Shown here piece by piece: positions 1 to 10,392 of a DNA stretch of 35,016 nt. Both the position numbers and the translations under genes were made by a program. Numbering within the stretch: position 1 is the first letter of the stretch; each line of letters begins with the position of its first letter. A model generated the notes under the pieces. That model saw only the letters and a program-made list of their open reading frames with translations. It made no database searches and was not told the origin of the DNA. This stretch comes from Gnetum montanum (taxonomy: Eukaryota > Streptophyta > Gnetopsida > Gnetales > Gnetaceae), in NCBI GenBank assembly GCA_015680685.1, contig MNCI01012629.1, forward strand, positions 869,979 through 904,994. Reading direction: 5' to 3'.

Positions 1-502
1 AAAAAAAACAAACATCAAAATTATATATAAACCTGGTAGAAAAGTTAAACTGAATACTATATAGACTTACAAGAGTTTAATTCTAGTTTTTCTAATTTGT
101 ATGCAATACTTTTTTAAATGCTTCTTCCATATAATGATGTAGAACCAACATTTAACCTATTCAAAGTATTTCTCGATATTTGTTGATTTTTTTAATTAAC
201 AATGAATAAAATAAAACTTTATCCATGTTTCCATTGTGCATTTATTTAAAATTTTGGTTCTCAAAATTTAATTTCAAACATGTTATTTTGTTTCTTGTTT
301 TATCCTTTAGAATTTCCAAAAGCACACTAGATTTACCATCCAGTCCTCTGCAAGTGATTGGGGAAGAATTCAATTTGATAAAATAAGGTAAACTGACAAC
401 CTAATCATTGAAATAGGGTTGGATGAGCATGATTTTCTATATTATATTATAGTAAATACATAAATTCTATACTATTTGCAAGTGCCAAACAAACACTTGG
501 AC
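1..502. other. AT-rich flank, nothing recognised
   Basis: AT-rich sequence with stops in all frames. I see no gene, LTR end or structured repeat. It is the left flank of the copia element, and its last bases (TGGAC, 498-502) form the left target-site duplication. Confidence 0.5.
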
Positions 503-878
503 TGTGGAATATGATGAATAAATGTACCACAATAGAATTAGGCAAATATCATCTATAAATATATATTAAATAAGATGAGATCCTATTCATGTAATTCTTA
601 TCAAATTACATGTTTAATTCATCCTATATTAACAAGATCCTTAAATAAGATGATAAGGATCATCTCCATGATTTTCAAGATTCATGCTTATCTCTCCAAA
701 TCTATTCTTGGGAGATCAATGCCTATATAACTATAGCAACACATATTCATTTATGACATAGAAGGAATATAGAAGATATATTGAAGTAAGAGAGTTTCCC
801 AAGAGTGTGCTTGTTCTAAAAAAGTTCTTTATTTCCTTTAAGGTTAGATTGTAGATCTAGGAACCTTTAGATTCTTCA
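503..878 (+). repeat. 5' LTR of copia-1
   Basis: 376 bp, TG...CA. It aligns along its length with 6033-6408, sharing for example the run TAAGATGAGATCCTATTCAT and the terminal stretch around TAGATTGTAGATCTAGG. A TATA-like CTATATAA lies near 722-729. Confidence 0.93.
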
Positions 879-880
879 TT

Positions 881-892
881 TGGTATTGAAGC
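881..892 (+). promoter_or_regulatory. Primer-binding site of copia-1 (initiator Met-tRNA type)
   Basis: TGGTATTGAAGC starts two bases after the 5' LTR end. It matches the usual plant copia PBS, TGGTATCAGAGC, at 10 of 12 positions. This fixes the left LTR boundary and the + orientation. Confidence 0.85.
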
Positions 893-929
893 AAGTAAGC
901 TTAGATTCTTGACAACAGATCTCTCCAAA

Positions 930-1850
930 ATGGCCCAAAATCATGGATTCATGTCTCTCCAAGTTCCTATCTTCAATGGAGAGAATTATGAATATTTGGC
1001 AATCAAGATGCAAACATTTTTGATCTCACAAGATTTGTGGGATCTTGTTAAAAATGGATTCTAAGATGTTAATTAAGCAACATTTCAAACCTTGATGGAA
1101 GATGAAAAGAATGAAGTTAAGAAAATTTGTAAAAAAGATGAAAAAACATTATTTATCATTCAATCTAGGTTAGATTTAACAATCTTTCCCAAACTTGTCA
1201 TGCATCAAACTAGCAAAGCTACATGGGATGCACTAGAGATTACATAGAAGGAATCATTAAAAGTTCATGCTATTAAGTTACAGGTATTAAGAAAAGATTT
1301 CGAATTTGTGTGCATGCTAGATTCAAAGAATATTGATCAATACATTAGTTAATTTCAACAAGTTCAAAATGGACTTGAATCTTATGGAGAAATGGTTGAG
1401 GAAAGGCGTGTTATTAAAAATATCCTTCAAAGTGTAATCAAATGATATGATCCCATTGTCATGGCTATTAAAGAAGTAAGAGATCTTGATAAGATGACCA
1501 TGGTTAAGCTTGTAGGAAGCTTAAGGACATACGAGCGAAGAATTTTTGATCATGAGGATTCAACAACAAATGCATTTCAAGCACAATTTCAAAGGACATC
1601 CAATCAAAATTAAAATCAACATCAAAGATCCTCAAGTGGATCCTCATTTAGAGGACATAACTACAATTTTTTACAGGTCTAGAGATCATGGTTGTTGAAG
1701 ATCAAATTAATCAAAGGAAGTAAGGATTGTGATTTTTGTGGTACCAACACCCACAATACTCATGAATGTTGGTCACGGAAGAAGTATGAGAATAAGGGAA
1801 AAGAAAAAATTGTAGAACATGAACATTAACAAAAAGATGAGAAATTATTT
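930..1850 (+). pseudogene. gag: copia-1 gag remnant
   Basis: Capsid/nucleocapsid gene of the element. Reading from the ATG at 930 gives MAQNHGFMSLQVPIFNGENY, the usual copia gag opening, followed by a UBN2-type capsid region (for example TWDALEIT and the later YDPIVMAIKE). The frame is broken by about seven in-frame stops before 1680 and then a shift. A CCHC knuckle, C-X2-C-X4-H-X4-C, is intact at 1728-1769. Most stops sit where gag usually has Gln or Arg, as expected from C-to-T change in CAA, CAG or CGA codons. Confidence 0.85.
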
Positions 1851-1877
1851 TACACTGAAAAGGAGGAAAATCAACTC

Positions 1878-2249
1878 TTGATCTCTACAAAGGTACCAGA
1901 TGCTAGCAACAACAATAATATTTGGTATGTTAATAGTGGATGTAGCAATCACATGATAGGAAATAAGAAACTATTCTCAAACTTGAAAAAATATGATGGA
2001 AAGGTAACTATAGGTAATGGAAAAAAGTTAACCATTGCTAGAGTTCGATCACTTACTTTCACAAAAACTCAAGGTAACAAATATGTTATTCCCAAAATCT
2101 ATTTTGTTCTAGAACATTCAAAGAATTTATTAAGTGTGGGTCCATTATGTTGCAATGGGTATCATGTTGAATTTGAAAAATATTTTTGTAAAATTTCTAA
2201 GGTTGATGATGATAAAGGTATTGCCATTATCTCTATAAGCAAGAATTAG
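1878..2249 (+). pseudogene. copia-1 aspartic protease domain, catalytic Asp lost
   Basis: Open for 123 codons. WYVNSGCSNHMIGNKK matches the copia protease active site, normally W-[YI]-x-D-S-G-[CA]-[ST]-x-H-M-[TI]. The catalytic Asp of D-S-G is Asn here (near 1932), which fits a GAT-to-AAT change. The IGNGKKLTI segment and the hydrophobic VLEHSKNLLSVG tail also fit the family. A frame break follows before the integrase. Confidence 0.9.
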
Positions 2250-2289
2250 ATGTACAAGTTTCAAATGTAAAAGGATGTTCAGTGTCTCA

Positions 2290-3100
2290 CTATCACTAAA
2301 GACATAAAATGGTTATGGCATGCTTGGTTAGGACATGTCAACTTTGGCTCAATGGACTACATGCAACTAGGAAAAATTACAAGGTTGTCATTTCCTAGAA
2401 AAGAACATAAATCTCAGGAAAAATTAGATCTAGTTCACATGGATTTATGTGGTCCCATGCAAACATTGAGCCTAGGTAAAAACTGATATATGTTAATCAT
2501 AGTGGATGATTTTTCAAGATTTTCTTGGGGGTATTTTATGAAATTAAAAGATTAAGCATTGGAATTTTTTAAAGAATTCAAGGTGGAAGTAGAAAATAAA
2601 AGTGGCAATACAATTAAGAAAATCTAAACAGATTGTAGTGGTGAGTTTTTATCAAATGAATTTGATAAATTTTGCAAGAAAAGTGGGATTATTCATCAAA
2701 CTACCACATTGTTTACACCTCAACAAAATGGCATTGCTAAGAGAAAAAATAGAATAATGGTTGAAATGGCAAGGTGTCTACTTCAAATGTTAGGTTTAGG
2801 AAATATGTTTTGGGAAAAAGCTTGTGCAACATCAATTTATATTTTAAATAGGATACCATCAAGATCAATTCAAAATAAAATTCCATATGAATTGTGGCAT
2901 GGTTATCCACCCAATATTTCTCATTCAAAAATTTTTGGTTCACCTTGCTATGTGCAAATCCCTACACAACATTGGCAAAAATTAGATATGAAAGCTATAC
3001 CTTGTATTTTTATTGGTTATTCCACAATGTCCAAAGCCTACAAATGTTATGAAAAATAAAAATAAAAAGTTGATAGAATCACCTGATGTGGTTTTCTATG
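2290..3100 (+). pseudogene. copia-1 integrase (GAG-pre-integrase plus rve core)
   Basis: WLWHAWLGHVNFGSM (about 2311-2355) is the pre-integrase zinc-binding region. The core follows with VHMDLCGPM (first catalytic Asp), IVDDFSRFSW, TDCSGEF (second Asp) and TPQQNGIAKRKNR (from about 2715), where the usual catalytic Glu is Lys. The 3' part, MARCLLQMLGLGNMFWEKAC through GSPCYV and FIGYS, is the standard copia integrase tail. In-frame stops lie near 2485, 2554 and 2626. The enzyme is dead through both the stops and the Glu-to-Lys change. Confidence 0.92.
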
Positions 3101-4400
3101 AAAATTTTAGCAATGTTAAAATATAGAACATGAAGTCATGAGAACCAATATTACACAAAGTGAATAAGATTTGCAACAGTCTCAATGTGATGGTTTCACC
3201 AATGATATGCAACGAGTCTCCTTTGAATAGTGGAAAACAGAAGAGATTCACTATTTCTAGTTTGTTGTAGCAAGCAATAAAAAATACTACTGATGTGGGG
3301 CCTTCATAGAAAAATAATCTTTCCTATGGTAGAAAATATCTGATTGATGAACACATGCAAGCCTCTAACTTCCACTATGTGCAATTTCCTTCTTTTTCCC
3401 AACACTCTTCACAACACAATGGATCCCAATTACACAGCATCGGGAGTTACAATAGATTTCAATTGCAGTTGCATTCTCATACAATTGGTAAGTCTGACAA
3501 TCACAACCCATGCCAAATACAAATTACCATCCAAGATTCCCATCATGTCACCACCCAAAAAATACACAAATTTCCTATTTACGCACCATGTAGGCCTCAA
3601 AATTTGAGCCAAATTCTTATTTTTTAGGTCCTGTCTAGCACTCTAATGCTTTGGGAAGATTCACATAGACAACACCAAATTCAAGTCTAGGACTTCACCA
3701 CCAACAAACATTCTCACTTGTGGCACATGAACTAGTAGAAAATGTGCCTACTACTACCAACTTTGGATATGAATCTGCAGTAGTAATAAGCCCAAACAAA
3801 TGACTAGCTTTTTCTGCATATCATATACAACCCTGGCATGATCATAAAGGTATTACTTTTCCTATTTTTTATATTTCATCTTCATCAACATCATCATTTC
3901 ATACTACATTTCAGCATAGAAAAGGCCAAATATTCATGCATGCTCATTGGCCACTCATAATCCATGATTTTATAGCTCACAATGTAGGGATCCCAACTGC
4001 CCAAACATAACATTTTTCACATCTGTGTTAATGTTAGAATTTGGAGATAGAATGTATACCTACTAATCATTTTTTCCCCATTTTAGGAAATCAATCCCAC
4101 CTAAAACTATTTCCAATGTAGCTCCACTTTGGGATAAAAATCATAATGTTTCTCATGCCAATACTATGTAGTAGTGTCATCAAATATCATTCCCTCCTAT
4201 AGGCCAAACCTTTGCAGTTGCACCATCACAAACCATTCCCTTTAGGACACATTCTACATCAACAATGTCCACTCCATGATAGATATCATCCACATCTCGA
4301 CTAGCTACCTATCATCCAGCCTTACAAATGCTGAATATGAATTTCAATAGGTGCATGATCCATAGTCACCTTAAGGAGAACAATGTATATCCAACCTAGT
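3101..4400 (+). other. copia-1 hinge between integrase and RT
   Basis: About 1.3 kb of spacer between integrase and RT. This linker is poorly conserved in copia polyproteins. Frames here are full of stops, and I recognise no motif. Small ORFs around 3344-3627 look incidental. Confidence 0.6.
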
Positions 4401-4402
4401 AT

Positions 4403-5490
4403 GTGGTAGACACTAGAAATGCTCTCCTCACCATCATGGACAATGAATTATTTATGCTACTTATGTTGATGAAGGATAGAAATGATGATTTTCTGGAACC
4501 ATCCACATTCAACGAAGTTGTGCATGATACTCGTTGGATTGCTACCATGGAGAAAGAGCTGCAAAAAATTCACAGAAACAATACTTGGAGCCTAGTTCCT
4601 CCTCCACCTAGTAAGCCAATAATTGACTTAAAATGGATATTTAAAATTAAGAGAAATTAGTATGGTGAAATAGAAAAATTCAAATCTTGCCTATTTTCCA
4701 AAGGATATCTGCAATATCAAGGTAGAGACTTTGATGATAACTTTGCTCTTGTTTTATGGATGAAATTTGTGAGAACCTTTCTTGCCATTGCTTCACAAGC
4801 TAGCTATGTGGTTTATCAATTAGATGTGGTTTGTTCAGTCCTCAATGGATTTCTTAATAAATAAGTTTACATGGAATAACCATTAGGCTTCATTTTTAAA
4901 GGGAAAAATCATGTTTACAAACTCCATAAAGCATTATATGAGCTCAACCAAGCTCTATGTGCATGGTACACATGTATTCATGCATTTTTCATGCAAGAAG
5001 GCTTCACCAATCTTTAGTCCCAAATAGCTATATACAAAAAGATATTTGAAGATGATTATATTTTTTTTTGTTTATATGTATATGATTTAATCTGTTTTTT
5101 ATCTACAACTACATTAGGAAATAATTTTCTTAATTCCATGGAAAAAGAATTTGAAATGTCTGATCTAGGGAAGATGTCATACTTTTTGGATTTTGAAGTT
5201 ATCCAAATAGCAAAATCAATTTCTATATGTCAAAGGAAATTCTCCCAATCCTTAATTGAGAAAATTTGGCATGATTAATTGTAATCCTTCAAATACATCA
5301 CTCTCCCTTGGTACAATACTTACAAAGGATGATAAATTCCTATTTGTCAACCCTTCACTATACAGATCCCTAATCAATAGTCTAATGTATCTCTCCAATA
5401 CTTGTCCAGATATCCAGTATGCTATAAATTACCTTTCTTGGTTCATGCAAGATCCCCATGAATCACATTGGAAAGTTGCAAAATAGGCTT
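4403..5490 (+). pseudogene. copia-1 reverse transcriptase
   Basis: The RVT_2 start is clear: STFNEVVHDTRWIATMEKEL then NNTWSLVPPPP and LKWIFKIKRN (to 4660). It continues through several stops with FSKGYLQYQGRDFDDNFA, YQLDVVCSVLNGF and KLHKALYELNQALCAWY, then CLYVYDLICFLS near 5069. The family's Y-V-D-D box reads Y-V-Y-D, so a metal-binding Asp is missing. SDLGKMSYFLDFEV and the region to NSLMYLSNTCPDIQYAIN (about 5380-5430) are the RT thumb and connection. Dead by stops and active-site loss. Confidence 0.92.
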
Positions 5491-6088
5491 TGTGATACCT
5501 AAAAACTACTAGAGATTTTGGGATCACAATTCATCAACATAAAAATTTTAAGATATGAGGGTACACTGATCTAGATTGAGGAGGTAACCTTGAAGATTGA
5601 AAGTCAAGTTCTAGTTTTTCTTTTTCTTTGGTCCATCATTTATCTCCTAGGGATCAAAGAAGTAATCTATAGTCACACTCTCAATAGTAGAAGTAGAATA
5701 CATAGCTACATCAAATGCTTCTACTTAGGCCATATGGATCCACTCCATTTTCACTAAAATAAGATATATACTCGAACCTTCCATTTTCTTATACTATGAT
5801 AGCACAAGTGCTATTATGGTGGCTCACAATCATGTTCATCATGGGCATTCCAAGCACATAGATATTAAGCATCATCATCTTAAAAGCTTAATCCAAGATA
5901 GCATACTCAACATGGAACATTGTGTAACTAAAACACATATGGTAGATATTTTTACCAAGATTTTAACTCATGAGAAGTTTGAATTTTTCAAAGACTTCCT
6001 TGGAGTGGAACCTCTTACCATCATGGAGGGTTTGTGGAATATGATGACTAGATGTCTTACAACAGAATTAGATAGATCTAATCTATAA
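5491..6088 (+). pseudogene. copia-1 RNase H remnant
   Basis: The first half is frame-scrambled. The last 90 codons (5816-6088) are open and read HSKHIDIKHHHLKSLI, then MVDIFTKIL and KFEFFKDFLGV, which is the usual C-terminus of copia polyproteins (family form TKHIDIRYHFIR...ADIFTK). The open frame runs into the 3' LTR, so its last residues are LTR-encoded. Confidence 0.88.
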
Positions 6089-6408
6089 ATCTATATTAAA
6101 TAAGATGAGATCCTATTCATGTAAGTTGTATCCAATTTCATGTTTAGTTTGTCCTATATTAAGAAGATTCTTAATTAAAATGATAAGGATCATCCCCATG
6201 ATTTCTGAGATTCATGCTTATCTTTCCAAATCTATTCTTGGGAGATCAAGGCATATATAATTGTAGTAGCATATATTCATTTATGAGATAGAAGGAATAT
6301 AGAAGAGATATAGAAGTAACAGAGTTTCACAAGAGTGTTCTTATTCTAACAAAGTTCTTTATTTTCTTTAAGGTTAGATTGTAGATCTAGGGCCCTTTAG
6401 ATTCTTCA
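6033..6408 (+). repeat. 3' LTR of copia-1
   Basis: 376 bp, TG...CA, partner of 503-878. Preceded by the purine-rich GGAGGG run and followed by the right-hand TSD, TGGAT (6409-6413). Confidence 0.93.
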
Positions 6409-6603
6409 TGGATTATGTTGCATAGATATCTATTGAATAATGGGTAGGGGTGAATTTGGAGATGAACGTTTTTGTTCATCTTTTGGTGTTACAATTTTTT
6501 TAAAATCAAAATTATTAATCATGGTCCCATGCTTAGCATGGGAAAGGTTGACATCAATAGCTGCATCTATGGGGCCCTATTATTATAGCTCTAGAATAAA
6601 AAT

Positions 6604-6611
6604 TATAAATA
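6604..6611 (+). promoter_or_regulatory. TATA box of LTR copy A
   Basis: TATAAATA, about 55 bp from the LTR start. The same word is at the same distance in the young copy B (28303-28310, minus strand), which sets the transcriptional direction of the family. Confidence 0.6.
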
Positions 6612-7201
6612 CACACTCACTAGCCATGTTTATGAATGTCATGTGATAGTTGTAGTAGAGTTCTTGTAGATTTTCCATTTTATAGTTAGAATATTTCTCT
6701 AAGTGCCCATAGTAGGAGTCAAAAAGTGTATGGATCTTGATTCAAGCACTATTTTGTATTTGAACACACTAGTGTGAATAGCAATAAAGAAAAGCCTTTT
6801 GATCAAACCTTGTAGCACTTGGATTAGATTAATAATTTATTTATACATTTATTATTTTCATTAATTATGCAATTAATTAAGCTAAGTTAGACTTGAAGTG
6901 AGTAGTTAATTAATTAAGCTAAATATATTAAACACATTAGTACGATGACTTTGAGCGTAAACATGTATTCATTTGGTAATCCCTGTAGCATTATTGTTTG
7001 GTTTACCCAATAGCATAGTGCTTAGTAATCCTAGTAGTGGATATGTGGGTTCAGGATGTGTACGAAAAGTGGAACCAAATAATAATGTTAGCACTAGTTA
7101 GAGATTATTTAATTAGTTAAATCACATTAGTTATTAAATTTCTTCATTTCTCTATTTTAAGTACCATGAAAATAAAACATAAAATAATAAAAATCATATG
7201 C

Positions 7202-7247
7202 CTCGATTACACTTAACCATACCATGTGCATCACAAGTGTAATTGAG
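7202..7247 (+). repeat. Long hairpin in LTR copy A
   Basis: Arms ATTACACTT (7206-7214) and AAGTGTAAT (7235-7243) are perfect. With one G-T pair the stem extends to 13 bp (7202-7214 with 7235-7247). The 20-base loop opens AACCATACC. Copies B and C have different arms around the same loop start. Confidence 0.85.
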
Positions 7248-7395
7248 AAGACAACAAATGACTATTAGGGCAAAGTTCACTTCCTAGAAGACTAGTGTAC
7301 CCAAAGACATAAAGTCCATGGAATTTGATCAAGTCATGCATGAACACTTTATAATTCATATCGTTGGGCATAGGGGTACCTCTCACCACTCATCA

Positions 7396-9296
7396 TTTAG
7401 CCAAGGGATGATCTCTACTTTCTATCCATCTACAAACCTCAATGACTAGTTGATCACAAGCATAGGTCAAGAGCTTTATTAACATGCTTCTTTTTAATTA
7501 CTATGGTGCTTCATCCTTGGGCTAATTGACTTCTTTATTAGTGGGTCATTTATAAACTACATCTATTTCATTAGGTTGATGGACTTTATGAGTTTAGGTA
7601 GCTGAATATATTCTTTTTAGAGCTATAGAAAAATCACATTATTCCTTGTATCACTTTATGATGCCCTCTAGATGCCCTATGTTATTGAATTTTCAAAAGC
7701 TATAATTTAAGTGAAAAAATTCCTTATGCTTGTAGTCATGTCGTAAGGGGATTTTCCATATTTATCTTTCCACTTCTAGAGTTTCTATGTATGAGGCTAC
7801 AAATCTTGAAAGTTTATATGTTTGTACTTCAAAACCTCTTATTAAAATTTGAGTATTGTGCATGCATAAATATAGCTCCATGACACTTATTCTTGATTTC
7901 ATTGATAATTTTCTGATTATTCATTATGGAAAAGCTCCTAAGATCAACTTTAAAAAATGGGGATATATATAGTTCATAAAAAATTCTAAGTCTTGGTTAT
8001 TAAAATAGTTCTTTTGGTATATAGATAGAAAGAAATCATAATATGGGTCTCCAAGATGAGCTCTACACTATGATGCATATCTAGTGAATATTGGAGATAT
8101 TATTTTTAGCTCTAGAATCTCACTTAATAGATAGTCTATTAAAATTGAACTTAAATTTAATTGAGCCATCTATTCATGAATCTCTACCAAGCTATGCTAG
8201 AATATATTGTTCATATATTACACAGGGAGAAAGTTTTTCTTATTTTCTAAAGAACCTAGGCTAAAACATGATAATCAATGATAAGATTTTTTTTACTTCC
8301 TACAAAAATTTTAAAGCTAAAATAAAAATTGTGTGAGAACCTGATCTCTATGGATTTCAGAATAACATTTTGATGTCCCCAAGCTTTAGCTAGCTATATT
8401 AGTGAAATCTTGATGACCTTTATTTTTTCTAAGTATGCCCAAAATATGCCACTAAGCACTTCTTTAGGTTCAATAAGACTATAAAGCTCATTAGATTTTT
8501 CTTACAGTGATGTTGATGAACTACTTTATGTTTTCTCTAAAGCAAAGCTTATCCTTTTCATGGATAGTTTTAACTACTAAGTGATTTACAAAATCTCTTC
8601 TAATATTTGTCCTATGCCTAAAACCAAGCTTGTGAAGACATGTTTTCTTATAAAATTCTCTTTATTCCTCCATTATTTGTAAAATTTTAAGCTCTATTTT
8701 TCTAATTAAATATTGTCTTCATCAAAATTAAAGAATTTTTTTTCCTCTTGCTCTAAATCCAAGTGCCCAACATCAATCCTTTATCATAGGTATTATATAT
8801 TGAGCTTAAAATATTAAATGTAATAAGAGAAGCCAAAGGTGTCGATGTCTTGGAACTTTTGTAATGCTTCTTCCTTTTCTTTATGAGACATTTTGAGCTA
8901 AAATTTGAAGATCTTTAAGGAAGATTTTCACTGCACTTGTAATGTGGCTCTTACTCTATTTTGACATTTCACTCTACTTGCTACTAGCTCTATAATTCAA
9001 AATCCAACATAGCTTCATAAATTTATACTTGAAGCTTTATTTTTAATTCACTCACTCAAAGATAAGCTATTTTAATAATCTTCTTCCATATTTCTTAATC
9101 TCTTGAATTCACTAAGATACTCTCTTAATGTTATTGATGACTATAGGCATCCATATGAATAGATCTATTCTAATTTTTGACACATCTTTTGTTAATCTAG
9201 CTCTTAATTTTTCCTTAATAGAATAGGCTCTTTTAGTATTTATTTTATTAATGTTGACATGGCAGTTGATGTGCAAATCATTATGTAGGACTGATA
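7396..9296. other. AT-rich intergenic or decayed element interior
   Basis: No domain recognised on either strand. Given the nested layout, this could be the 3' part of the minus-strand gypsy element at 15480-20600, split off by the 9297-14834 insertion, since the two sides were contiguous before it inserted. The minus strand has short peptide-like stretches but nothing I can name. Confidence 0.4.
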
Positions 9297-10377
9297 TGTG
9301 GATCATTGAAATTAGAAGGAAGGGAAGAATAAGTTCCTCAATTTAAAATTTATGAGACAAAGCACATACATTGAATTTAACATGGTTCCCCAACTTGGGT
9401 AGTCCACACTCAAAGGGTAGATTGGAAGCACACCTTTAGACTTTTTTTCTCTAAAAATGTGGTTTTAAGGTTCCACACCCTATATAGTTTTCAAGCCCTA
9501 CTCTAGAGTGTTGTGACACTACACCAACCACTCAATCCTAAAAGGTCAAATTAGGCTTGAAATGTGGTTTAAAGGCTTCACAAAATTTAGATCTTGACCT
9601 CTAATCAAGAGTGTTGTACCACAATACCAACTACTCAATCTTGCAGAATCTTGGCAAGCTCAATCAAGATTCCTTCCCACAAGATGTACATCAACCTCAC
9701 AAGGTTTAAGAGAGAAAAATAGTTACAAGGGATGAATGAAACTCAGTCTGTTGATCCTTGTACTTTGAGGTACAACACACTTTACAATTGACAAATGATA
9801 ATAAAATGAAGAGAAATAAGGATTACAATGATTGAAAATTTATTAGACAAGAATTTTACAAGAGCTTGCATATTTTCCAATGCATATGATGTCTTCTTAT
9901 AACTACCATGTTTCCAAATCCATATTGGAACTCATGTAAAAACTAGATAACAATCATGGAAGATGTCTTCTTCATGCCTAAGATGTATTTACTCTCTATT
10001 ATAGAAAGACTTATTTGTCTAGGGAAGATGTCTTTATCTAATGAAATATGTCTTGTTGAAACTGGCCTAGATTCTATGAAGACGTCTTTGCTTGCTGGAA
10101 GCCATATTTGTTCGAGGAAAGATGTTTGCTATTTCTTGAAGACATCTTTTCCTATGCATCCTCTAATTTTTCCAAGACATCTACTATTTCTTAGAGATGT
10201 CTTTATTAAACCGTTCTTTGCATGATGAATTCATCATTCCTTGTCCACACTTTGATCTTCCACAAACCTTCTTATCTCAATCCAATTTCTTATCCTACAA
10301 GCATAATCACATACACATACACACACACAACCTTGTCTTAATTTTTCTTAACATTTTGACACACCAAAAGGTCCACA
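9297..10377 (-). repeat. 3' LTR of the gag-only element
   Basis: About 1081 bp, aligning along its length with 13800-14834. Inside are an imperfect tandem duplication (about 9457-9540 and 9560-9645, both ending near CAACCACTCAATC or CAACTACTCAATC) and, on the U3 side, an array of AAGAYGTCTT-like words. A (AC)n tract lies at 10311-10330. Confidence 0.9.
9888..10205 (-). promoter_or_regulatory. U3 array of near-palindromic AAGAYGTCTT words (3' LTR)
   Basis: Eight or more copies of a near-palindrome, for example GAAGATGTCTTC (about 9959), GAAGATGTCTTT (about 10024), GAAGACGTCTTTG (about 10078), GAAGACATCTTTT (about 10138) and AGATGTCTTT (about 10193). The element is on the minus strand, so these lie in U3 upstream of the promoter, where enhancer repeats occur in other plant LTRs. 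The core resembles GACGTC bZIP sites; that link is inference. Confidence 0.6.
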
Positions 10378-10392
10378 TTCTCCACCTTTTTG
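10378..10392 (-). promoter_or_regulatory. Polypurine tract of the gag-only element
   Basis: On the minus strand CAAAAAGGTGGAGAA directly precedes the 3' LTR start TGTGGACC. This confirms the LTR edge and the orientation. Confidence 0.75.

Larger units (their letters stand above)
503..6408 (+). mobile_element. Degenerate Ty1/copia LTR retrotransposon (copia-1)
   Basis: A complete but dead Ty1/copia element. Seen directly: two direct repeats of 376 bp (503-878 and 6033-6408), each starting TG and ending CA. A primer-binding site follows the left repeat, and a short purine run (about 6025-6030) precedes the right one. The flanking 5-mers TGGAC (498-502) and TGGAT (6409-6413) differ by one C/T and fit a target-site duplication. 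Internal remnants run gag, CCHC knuckle, protease, integrase, RT, RNase H, which is copia order (integrase before RT). Every domain carries stops, frameshifts or lost catalytic residues, so it cannot be autonomous. The LTRs differ at many positions, so the insertion is old. Confidence 0.95.
6549..7395 (+). repeat. Old LTR, hairpin family, copy A
   Basis: An eroded LTR homologous to the reverse complement of 27352-28362. Shared landmarks in order: TG start; TATAAATA (6604-6611); AGTAGGAGTC (about 6711); AATAAA (6783-6788) followed by CCTTGTAGCAC; TTGGTTTACCCAATAGCATA and AGTAATCCTAGTAG (about 6999-7036); GATGTGTACG; a long hairpin at 7202-7247; and the terminus ACTCATCA (7388-7395). It lacks a matching TSD and no internal domain is clearly joined to it, so it may be a solo LTR or one end of a nested element. 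CpG is almost gone, unlike in copy B. Confidence 0.75.

Noticed and set aside
3344-3627. Overlapping small ORFs in the copia-1 hinge
   Set aside because: No similarity to any domain, and they overlap one another; they lie in the variable linker of a dead element.
6440-6646. 68-codon ORF after copia-1
   Set aside because: Spans the edge of LTR copy A and has no recognisable domain.
10311-10330. (AC)n microsatellite
   Set aside because: Short and present in both LTRs of the element, so part of the LTR rather than a separate locus.
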